This document shows, piece after piece, positions 1 through 4,462 of a DNA stretch of 7,341 nucleotides (positions are counted from its first letter, which is position 1; each line of letters begins with the position of its first letter). The position numbers were made by a program, and so were the translations under genes. The notes beneath the pieces were generated by a model. The model was not told the DNA's origin. It did no database searches and saw only the letters and a program-made list of their open reading frames with translations. The stretch is from Akkermansia muciniphila. Lineage in GTDB: Bacteria; Verrucomicrobiota; Verrucomicrobiia; Limisphaerales; SXTU01. The stretch lies in NCBI GenBank assembly GCA_945872195.1, contig CAMBZO010000127.1, forward strand, positions 1 to 7,341, read 5' to 3'.

Positions 1-123
1 TTCAATCGGCGAAGGTCCGCATCCCGCGGCAAACTGTTTTATCGCCTGGTGCAGCAGGCGGTGGCGGTTCCGCCTGCCCCTTACAAAGAACTTTGTGGCG
101 GTAACCCCAAGCCGTTGGGGTAG
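1..123 (+). CDS. IS1595-family (ISXO2-like) transposase, C-terminal end (partial)
   Basis: The forward frame is open from base 1 to a TAG at 121-123 and gives 40 residues; the 5' part lies outside the window. It begins FNRRRSASRGKLFYRL and continues QQAVAVPPAPYKEL. This resembles the end of ISXO2-like (IS1595 family) DDE transposases, whose catalytic domain finishes with a conserved F-x-F-N-R-R type segment followed by a short basic tail. The catalytic residues would lie upstream and cannot be assessed, so it is unknown whether the element is intact. The family call comes from remembered motif similarity over a short stretch. An unrelated basic C-terminus is possible but less likely. The stop codon sits in the 3' arm of a hairpin (104-121). 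The element's right terminal inverted repeat should lie just downstream, but it cannot be delimited without the left end. Confidence 0.66.
   Translation, partial: FNRRRSASRGKLFYRLVQQAVAVPPAPYKELCGGNPKPLG
54..77. repeat. Inverted repeat inside transposase tail
   Basis: GCAGGCGG (54-61) and CCGCCTGC (70-77) are perfectly complementary 8-base arms around an 8-base loop. They lie in the coding part of the transposase end. The stem may be a by-product of GC-rich codons, or may form a structure near the IS end. No T-tract follows. Confidence 0.4.
104..121 (+). other. Hairpin spanning the transposase stop codon
   Basis: ACCCCAA (104-110) and TTGGGGT (115-121) form a perfect 7-bp stem with a GCCG loop. 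The T of the TAG stop is the last base of the 3' arm. There is no following T-run, so it is not a typical intrinsic terminator. It could be part of the IS right-end structure or a weak transcription barrier. Confidence 0.45.
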
Positions 124-124
124 G

Positions 125-153
125 TTGAGTCAATTGGCGAGCCCGGTTATGAT
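125..153 (+). promoter_or_regulatory. Sigma70-like promoter upstream of the lipoprotein gene
   Basis: TTGAGT (125-130) matches the -35 consensus at four of six bases. TATGAT (148-153) matches the -10 consensus at five of six. The spacer is exactly 17 nt. Transcription would start near 160, leaving a leader of about 105 nt before the ATG at 267. The site lies immediately after the transposase stop codon, so its -35 part may belong to the insertion element, which would make it an outward or hybrid promoter. The call is based on sequence match only. Confidence 0.5.
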
Positions 154-266
154 TAAGCACCTCCATCCGGCTGGAACACGGCTTTCGCCCGGCGATTTCA
201 TGCGGGCCAATTCAATCTTTACAGCCGCCCGTGCCACATTACTCTGCGCCCCGACTTCAACGAACT

Positions 267-743
267 ATGCGTATCCCATTGATGATCGCCCTGACTGTGG
301 CCGCCACCGTGCTGACTGGCTGCGGCGGGGTGGAGCGCAAGCTTGGCCGCGGCATGAACAACTCCATGGAGATTTTCCGCGGTGGCGAGTTGCGCCGCTC
401 CATTGAGCAGGCCGGCCTCTGGGACGGCGCCGACGCCGCCTTCAGCACCGGTCTCGTCCGTGGCATGGGCCGCACCATGGCCCGCACGGCTGTCGGTTTC
501 AGTGAAATTATTACCGCCCCCTTCCCGCCCTACACCCCGTATTCCTTCCCGGAGAAATGGTTCCGCGACCCCAGCAACAAGCTTCGCGGCGAGCCGTTCT
601 CCGTGAACCCGGTTTATCCGGACACCTACCAGCCACGTCTCTTTAGCGATACTATCTTCCACACCGACTCGCGCATCGGCTTCTCCGGCGGCGAGATAGC
701 GCCCATCATCCCGGGCAGCCGTTTCCGCGTGTTCGAGTATTGA
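267..743 (+). CDS. Exosortase system-associated lipoprotein, TIGR04073 type
   Basis: The product is 158 aa when started at ATG 267. An in-frame ATG at 231 would add 12 residues ahead of the signal peptide and fits less well. Residues 1-18 form a lipoprotein signal peptide with hydrophobic core LMIALTVAATVL and lipobox LTGC; Cys19 would be lipidated. Gly follows Cys, so there is no Asp+2 retention signal, which suggests an outer-membrane location. Residues 25-88 carry the pattern I associate with TIGR04073: RKLGRGMNN, then a spacer, then GLVRGMGRTMARTAVGFSE and a TAPFP end. The tail (109-158) is rich in Y, P, F and D and ends at FEY. TIGR04073 members occur in genomes with PEP-CTERM/exosortase systems, but their molecular function is not established, so this gene predicts an exosortase elsewhere in the genome. 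A good promoter lies upstream and a strong terminator downstream, suggesting monocistronic transcription. No Shine-Dalgarno motif is visible. Family assignment is from recognition without a search. Confidence 0.75.
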   Translation: MRIPLMIALTVAATVLTGCGGVERKLGRGMNNSMEIFRGGELRRSIEQAGLWDGADAAFSTGLVRGMGRTMARTAVGFSEIITAPFPPYTPYSFPEKWFRDPSNKLRGEPFSVNPVYPDTYQPRLFSDTIFHTDSRIGFSGGEIAPIIPGSRFRVFEY

Positions 744-760
744 GCAACACTGCTTTCCTC

Positions 761-796
761 CGCGCCGGCACGTGAGTGCTGGCGCGTTTTTGTTTT
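761..796 (+). terminator. Strong intrinsic terminator after the lipoprotein gene
   Basis: CGCGCCGGCAC (761-771) pairs with GTGCTGGCGCG (776-786) in an 11-bp stem with one G-T wobble and a GTGA loop. TTTTTGTTTT (787-796) follows immediately. It lies 17 nt after the lipoprotein stop codon. The T-tract overlaps the first two bases of the TTG start codon of ispE, so any transcript reading through from upstream must pass this structure before ispE begins. Confidence 0.87.
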
Positions 797-1670
797 GAGC
801 ACAGCCATTCGCCAGTCGCCCGCCAAGGTCAACCTCCTGCTGAACATCCTCCGCAAGCGCGAGGATGGCTTCCACGAGCTGGAGTCCGTCATGCAGCCCG
901 TGCAGCTCTGCGACCGGCTCGAGGCGGCCAAGGCAACTGCCGGCATCACCCTCACTTGCAGCAACGCCGCGCTGCCCGTGGACGAAACCAATCTCGTCCA
1001 CAAGGCTGCTGCCGCCTTCCTCAGCGCCGCCGACATCAAGGGCGGCATCAAAATCCATCTCGAGAAAACCATCCCCCTCGCCGCCGGACTCGGTGGCGGC
1101 AGTGGCAACGCGGCGCACACGCTCGGTGCGCTCAACGAGTTGTTCGACCTGCCGCTCAGTTCAGCCCGGTTGCAGGAACTCGCCGCCGCGCTTGGCTCCG
1201 ACGTGCCCTTCTTCCTCCAGTCCCAGCCCGCGCTGGCCTACGGTCGCGGCGAGCTCATCCAACCCCTCGCACCCTTCCCCGCACTGCGCGGCGCGCACAT
1301 CCTGCTGATTCATCCCGGCTTCGGCATCTCGACCGCGTGGGCTTACCAGTCGCTCTCCAGCTTCCCCGCCGCGCTCCACGGGCGCGTGGGGCGCGCGCAA
1401 CAACTCATCGAGACACTCCGAGGCTCCGACCTCGCCGCTGCCGGACGCTATTTTTACAACTCGCTCGAAGCCCCCGCGCTGCCCAAGCACCCGCTGCTCG
1501 CTCTGTATCAGGATTTCCTACGCGCCAGCGGCGCGCCCGCCGTGCTCATGTCCGGCAGCGGCTCGACGACTTTCGCCATCACTCCCACCCGCGAGTCAGC
1601 CGAACGCCTTCGCGAACGTTTCCAATCCAAGTTCGGCCCTGCTGCGTGGACAGCGGTGGCCGCGTTGTGA
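795..1670 (+). CDS. ispE: 4-diphosphocytidyl-2-C-methyl-D-erythritol kinase
   Basis: IspE phosphorylates the 2-hydroxyl of CDP-methylerythritol with ATP in the cytoplasmic MEP pathway to isoprenoid precursors. The 291-aa product has the normal family length. It shows the N-terminal PAKVNL motif (residues 9-14, with catalytic-type Lys11), the GHMP-kinase glycine-rich loop PLAAGLGGGSGNAA (94-107), LGSDVPFF with the expected catalytic Asp136, and the C-terminal MSGSGST loop (252-258). The start is TTG at 795. The frame is open upstream to 744 but holds no ATG, GTG or other TTG there, and the next candidates would cut into PAKVNL. That TTG lies in the T-tract of the upstream terminator and has no Shine-Dalgarno motif. 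Separate transcription would therefore give an almost leaderless message, unless the terminator is leaky. The gene is followed by a convergent stem-loop. Function is secure; the exact start is less so. Confidence 0.96.
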   Translation: MSTAIRQSPAKVNLLLNILRKREDGFHELESVMQPVQLCDRLEAAKATAGITLTCSNAALPVDETNLVHKAAAAFLSAADIKGGIKIHLEKTIPLAAGLGGGSGNAAHTLGALNELFDLPLSSARLQELAAALGSDVPFFLQSQPALAYGRGELIQPLAPFPALRGAHILLIHPGFGISTAWAYQSLSSFPAALHGRVGRAQQLIETLRGSDLAAAGRYFYNSLEAPALPKHPLLALYQDFLRASGAPAVLMSGSGSTTFAITPTRESAERLRERFQSKFGPAAWTAVAAL

Positions 1671-1700
1671 GGTCCTAAAACTAATTTGGCCGCGAAAGGG

Positions 1701-1728
1701 CGCGGAGGAAGAATCAACTTCCATCGCG
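1701..1728. terminator. Stem-loop between convergent genes
   Basis: CGCGGAGGAAG (1701-1711) pairs with CTTCCATCGCG (1718-1728) around an AATCAA loop, with one G-T wobble and one A-A mismatch. A smaller overlapping CCGCG/CGCGG stem exists at 1690-1705. It lies 31 nt after ispE and 11 nt after the end of the minus-strand gene, a position where bidirectional termination would be useful. Neither side has a clear T-run, so efficiency as an intrinsic terminator is doubtful. Confidence 0.4.
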
Positions 1729-1738
1729 GAATCCAGGT

Positions 1739-2878
1739 TCACTCCTTCCCCGTCGGCAGCAACTCCTGCATCTGCCGCTGCACCATCGCGCGCAGCAGCG
1801 TCGCCTCGATGACGCTCAAGCCCGCCTTCGCGTAATCCACGGTGAAGGCCGGCAGCCACAAATCACTCTCCGCGCGGTAGCCAAACTCCCGCCGCACGCG
1901 CCGCTCCAAATCGTCCATGTGTCCCGCCCCGTAAAAGATGCTGATGCTCGCGGGCGGCGCGGCGCGCTTCAACTCCACGCGCAGGTCGCGCAGCACCGCG
2001 TCGTTGCGCGTCTGGATGAGCACCTCCATGAGCCGCTGCATATCCTCCGGCAGGCTCTTCATGCGCGAGATGTCGCCGCGGATGCCGCCCAGCGCCTCGA
2101 TGAGCGCGAGCTTGGTCATCGCCTGAAGTTTGGGATTGCCGCCGACCAGCCTGAACCCGGCCTTGAGCAGCGTGCCGAACATCGAGTTGCCATCCATCGC
2201 CTTGAGCAACTGCTCGAACGCCTCGTTCTTGCGCTTCTCCTTCGGCGAGTCCGGCGCGGCGGGCTCGTCATCCTTGTCCATCAGCTCGCGCAGCTCCGCC
2301 ACCGAGAGGTCGCTGTTGCGGAAGTTTCCGCCCGTGTAATTAATGGCCTCGAGCTGGAACACGAGGCCGAGCGATTCTGCCAAATCCTTTTGCAACGAGG
2401 CGCTCCCGGCCGGCTTCGCAGCCGGCTCCGGCGCTGCGGCCTCCTTCTTCGCGACCGGAGGTGAACTGCCCGCCGTCTTCTCCAACGCGACTGTGTTCGT
2501 CACCGTGCCCTTGCGCCCCGCATGAACGCCCTCGAACAGCACAAGCGCCTGCGCATCGAGATGCTTCTGAAGCTGCGCGTAGTAATTCGTCTCCCCGATG
2601 TGCGACGCGCCCGTGAGCCAGATGACTGGCCCGACGCCGCCCGTCGGCACCAGCTTGCGCACCGCCACCTGCAACTCCACCGCGCCCGTCGCGCCATTGG
2701 TCACGCGCATGAACGGCTCGACGGCGAAGCGGACCAGTGCAGAAGGCTTGTTAGCCGTCTGCCCAAAGGCGCACTGCCCAATCAACACCGCGAGGAGGAG
2801 CAACCCCACGCCTCTGACTCGCCACAAGCAACACGCAACCCGAGCCGTTCTCCCACCTTGGTATTGCAACGTGTTCAT
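1739..2878 (-). CDS. Secreted TraB/TIKI-like (GxxH-motif) protein, putative metalloprotease
   Basis: The product is 379 aa. A basic N-terminus (Arg10, 13, 20, 22) precedes a hydrophobic core at about 23-36 and a likely signal peptidase I site near AFG-Q (37-40), so export is predicted. The body has the signature spacing of the TraB/TIKI/GumN superfamily: a first GxxH in WLTGASHIGE (Gly90-His93), an acidic motif VLFEGVHAG (Glu116), an RN-containing helix QTRNDAVLRDL (289-299), and a second GxxH in FYGAGHMDDL (Gly317-His320). In animal TIKI proteins the two GxxH motifs and the Glu belong to a Mn/Co-dependent protease active site; other superfamily members have unknown roles. An Ala/Pro/Lys-rich stretch (about 134-165) and a charged segment (201-220) look like insertions between the first and second halves. 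The gene follows the CBM-like gene by 10 nt with a good ribosome-binding site and is surely co-transcribed. Proteolytic activity is inferred. An EreA/ChaN-like alternative fits less well. Confidence 0.68.
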   Translation of the reverse strand: MNTLQYQGGRTARVACCLWRVRGVGLLLLAVLIGQCAFGQTANKPSALVRFAVEPFMRVTNGATGAVELQVAVRKLVPTGGVGPVIWLTGASHIGETNYYAQLQKHLDAQALVLFEGVHAGRKGTVTNTVALEKTAGSSPPVAKKEAAAPEPAAKPAGSASLQKDLAESLGLVFQLEAINYTGGNFRNSDLSVAELRELMDKDDEPAAPDSPKEKRKNEAFEQLLKAMDGNSMFGTLLKAGFRLVGGNPKLQAMTKLALIEALGGIRGDISRMKSLPEDMQRLMEVLIQTRNDAVLRDLRVELKRAAPPASISIFYGAGHMDDLERRVRREFGYRAESDLWLPAFTVDYAKAGLSVIEATLLRAMVQRQMQELLPTGKE

Positions 2879-2891
2879 GCCTCGCCCCTCA
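2879..2891 (-). promoter_or_regulatory. Shine-Dalgarno at the gene junction
   Basis: On the minus strand the stop codon of the CBM-like gene and the spacer read TGAGGGGCGAGGC directly before the ATG at 2878. GAGGGG (2890-2885) stands 6 nt from the start and overlaps the upstream stop codon. It is the only convincing Shine-Dalgarno motif in the window. It supports the ATG start and translational coupling of the two genes. Confidence 0.6.
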
Positions 2892-3458
2892 CTTCACCTC
2901 GCGCACCGTGACGCCCGCGACGTCCATCGTCCCGTTGCCCGGCATCACGAACATAATAAACGCCTCCTTGTCGGCCTCGAACTTGAACTCGAACTTGAAT
3001 GCCTTCCATTCCTTCCCGCCGGACAAGTCCTGCTCAACGTAAAACTCATACGGGTCGCCCGGCTGGCGCACGCCCACCTTGAAATCCGCCGAGCCGCGCA
3101 GCGAACCCTCGATGGCATACTTCACGCCCTTCTTGAAGACGCGCTTGCCCGAGTAGCTCGTGAGCTGGAGTTGGCCATCGCCAAATTCCTTCACCTCAAT
3201 GCGGACGGCGGTCACACCGTCCTTCGGGCCGTCCTTGAGCTTCGTGTAAGTCGCACCGAGCGTCGCCCAGGCGGAGTTGTCGTCCCAGCCGTTGGGCAGC
3301 CAGCCCTTGATGACCTTGCCGCCCTGCGCCTTCTCCGTGAACTCCCGGCCCTCCGCGCCGAACATGGGCAGGAGGCTGGCGGGTTTTTCCTGCGCGAACG
3401 CGGCCAAGCCGGCGAGCAGAAGTGCAAAGAGTGAGGTGCGACGGAGTAGAGTTTTCAC
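2889..3458 (-). CDS. Secreted protein with a single carbohydrate-binding-like jelly-roll domain
   Basis: The product is 189 aa from a GTG start at 3458. Residues 1-22 form a signal peptide (MKTLLRR, then a Leu/Ala core, cleavage AFA-Q), so the mature protein is exported. The rest resembles galactose-binding-like beta-sandwich modules such as CBM4/9. Landmarks are LPNGWDDNSAW (54-64), VTAVRIEV (82-89), a strand pattern YAIEGSLRGSADFKVGVRQ (114-132), an aromatic PYEFYVEQD (136-144), and a W-x-x-F-x-F-x-F segment (151-160) before a final DVAGVTV strand (179-185). No catalytic domain is attached, so binding of a polysaccharide or glycan is the most that can be suggested. It is followed after 10 nt by the TIKI-like gene. 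Its 109-nt upstream region holds nested inverted repeats. No Shine-Dalgarno motif precedes the GTG. Fold assignment is moderate; the ligand is unknown. Confidence 0.62.
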   Translation of the reverse strand: MKTLLRRTSLFALLLAGLAAFAQEKPASLLPMFGAEGREFTEKAQGGKVIKGWLPNGWDDNSAWATLGATYTKLKDGPKDGVTAVRIEVKEFGDGQLQLTSYSGKRVFKKGVKYAIEGSLRGSADFKVGVRQPGDPYEFYVEQDLSGGKEWKAFKFEFKFEADKEAFIMFVMPGNGTMDVAGVTVREVK

Positions 3459-3471
3459 GATGGGTTAATGT

Positions 3472-3522
3472 GGATTGTGTGTCGGCCGTTTCGAGCGCGA
3501 AGCTCGCCCTTCGGCACAATCC
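3472..3522 (-). other. Nested stem-loop in the leader of the CBM-like gene
   Basis: GGATTGTG (3472-3479) and CACAATCC (3515-3522) are perfect 8-base inverted arms. Inside them lie CCG/CGG (3486-3488 with 3512-3514) and CGAGC/GCTCG (3492-3496 with 3502-3506). As minus-strand RNA the structure would end about 13 nt before the GTG start codon at 3458. No T-tract follows, so it looks more like a leader structure or protein-binding site than a terminator. Folding is by eye only. Confidence 0.42.
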
Positions 3523-3555
3523 GGGCAAGCGCAATGACGCCCGCGAAGCTCGGGC
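3496..3555. repeat. 11-bp direct repeat, second copy inside a hairpin
   Basis: CGCGAAGCTCG occurs at 3496-3506 and again at 3542-3552. The second copy is framed by GCCCG (3539-3543) and CGGGC (3551-3555), a 5-bp stem with a 7-base loop that begins 13 nt beyond the stop codon of the metal transporter gene. Each copy therefore lies in its own small stem-loop. Such units can belong to dispersed intergenic repeat families, which cannot be checked in one window. Confidence 0.45.
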
Positions 3556-3567
3556 AACCTGCGCTCC

Positions 3568-4248
3568 TCACGCCAGCAGCCACCAACCGCCCAGCACCAC
3601 CGCCGCCAGCGAGCACGCCGCCAGCATCTGCCGATACGCCTGCGCGCTGCTCGCCGCGAGGCTCCGCGCCGACCAACCCACCAGCGAGGAAAACACGACC
3701 ATCGCCACCACCGTGCCGACGCCATACGCGCTCAAATACCAGACCGCCTCCGTCATCGTCGGCAACGCCAGCGACGGCAGCACGCCGAGAAAATGAGAGC
3801 TGCCCGCCACGCCATGCAACGTGCCGACAGCAAACGCCGCGTGCGTGTGCCGGTGTTCTGACCCGTTGCCCTGCGGATGCGAGTGCGCCGTTGCCCCGTC
3901 GTGTGTGTGGATGTGGACATGCCGCTGACCGTCGTGCTGGTGTTCGTGGGTGTGGACGTGACCGCGCAACGCCCGCCGCGCACCCCAAAGCCCGATGCCG
4001 ATGAGCACCACGCCCACCAACCGTTCGCTCCAAGAAGAAATCGCAGCCAGCGGCAGCCAGTCCCGCAGCAGCAGCGACAGCAGGCCGATGAACATCACTC
4101 CGCCCGCGTGCCCGACACCCCACCGCAGCCCGACTTCCCACGCCTTGCGCCGCGACTCCGCCGCGAAGGGCGCGACTGCCGCGAGATGGTCCGGCCCGGA
4201 GACGACGTGTGTCGCCCCCAAAAGCAGGCCGGTGAGAACGGAAATCAT
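3568..4248 (-). CDS. UreH/NicO-like nickel/cobalt transporter with histidine-rich loop
   Basis: The product is a 226-aa inner-membrane protein with about six hydrophobic segments (near 1-16, 40-62, 74-92, 138-162, 168-192, 206-226). Helix 1 carries HVVSGPDHLAAVAP (His14, Asp20, His21), the His-x5-Asp-His type signature of the UreH/NicO/NiCoT superfamily. Helix 2 has WGVGHAGG (His47), and the fourth segment has TLHGVAGSSHF (His145, His152). Between segments 3 and 4 a loop (97-136) holds 14 histidines, many as H-x-H pairs, suited to binding Ni, Co or Zn. Uptake versus efflux cannot be told from sequence: UreH-like proteins are usually linked to uptake, whereas His-rich loops also occur in RcnA-type exporters. 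No urease or hydrogenase gene is nearby. The ATG at 4248 leads straight into helix 1 but lacks a Shine-Dalgarno motif. The gene lies upstream of the CBM-like/TIKI-like pair on the same strand, 109 nt away, and diverges from purC. Confidence 0.77.
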   Translation of the reverse strand: MISVLTGLLLGATHVVSGPDHLAAVAPFAAESRRKAWEVGLRWGVGHAGGVMFIGLLSLLLRDWLPLAAISSWSERLVGVVLIGIGLWGARRALRGHVHTHEHQHDGQRHVHIHTHDGATAHSHPQGNGSEHRHTHAAFAVGTLHGVAGSSHFLGVLPSLALPTMTEAVWYLSAYGVGTVVAMVVFSSLVGWSARSLAASSAQAYRQMLAACSLAAVVLGGWWLLA

Positions 4249-4462
4249 GTGATGGCGTCAGAGCACCGGCTCCAACGGCCAGCGAGCGTAGAAATGCGCA
4301 GTGGTGAAGTAAAGGGGAGAGAGGGCAGAAGACCGCCGTCAGTAGTCAGCGGACAGCCCCCGGCACGCTGGACATCACCCGCGACATCTGACTCCTGACT
4401 TCTGACTTCTGCGCGCGCGAACGGCCTTGCGCTCCGGCGCGTGCTGACCATCATCCCGCGCG
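4249..4462. other. Divergent intergenic region between the metal transporter and purC
   Basis: These 214 bp separate two divergent start codons and must carry promoters for both directions. I do not find a convincing -35/-10 pair for either gene, nor a Shine-Dalgarno motif before either start. The region contains a purine-rich stretch (about 4309-4332), a heptamer tandem repeat (4389-4411) and an alternating GC run (4411-4418). I see no recognisable riboswitch or metal-regulator operator. Confidence 0.5.
4389..4411. repeat. Heptanucleotide tandem repeat
   Basis: The units are TGACTCC (4389-4395), TGACTTC (4396-4402) and TGACTTC (4403-4409), followed by a partial TG. This makes just over three copies with a single base difference. 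The short 7-bp period resembles the short tandem repeats found between genes in several bacterial phyla. It lies 52 nt upstream of purC, with no stem or T-run attached. Confidence 0.7.

Noticed and set aside
231..266. Upstream ATG for the TIGR04073-type lipoprotein
   Set aside because: It would put 12 polar residues ahead of a signal peptide that begins naturally at 267, and it has no ribosome-binding site.
219..1118. 299-codon open frame on the minus strand across the lipoprotein and ispE genes
   Set aside because: It is antisense to two recognisable genes. Its product is low-complexity Gly/Ala/Glu without motifs, as expected from third-position GC bias.
776..1678. 300-codon frame on the plus strand overlapping ispE
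   Set aside because: The Arg/Pro-rich translation is typical of an out-of-frame reading of GC-rich coding DNA. The ispE frame carries the GHMP kinase motifs.
2770..2780. Lipobox in the TIKI-like protein (IGQC)
   Set aside because: The residue before Cys is Gln, which does not fit the lipobox. A signal peptidase I site a few residues later is more likely.
2598..3434. 278-codon plus-strand frame opposite the CBM-like and TIKI-like genes
   Set aside because: It crosses the junction of two minus-strand genes that have signal peptides and motif patterns. Its product has neither.
3455..4141. Frames on both strands overlapping the metal transporter (also 3877-4398 plus)
   Set aside because: Only the 3568-4248 frame has membrane helices and the His-Asp-His signature. 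The others are shadows.
4249..4462. Nickel/cobalt or purine riboswitch in the divergent region
   Set aside because: I could not find the conserved helices or junction sequences of known Ni/Co or purine riboswitches on either strand.
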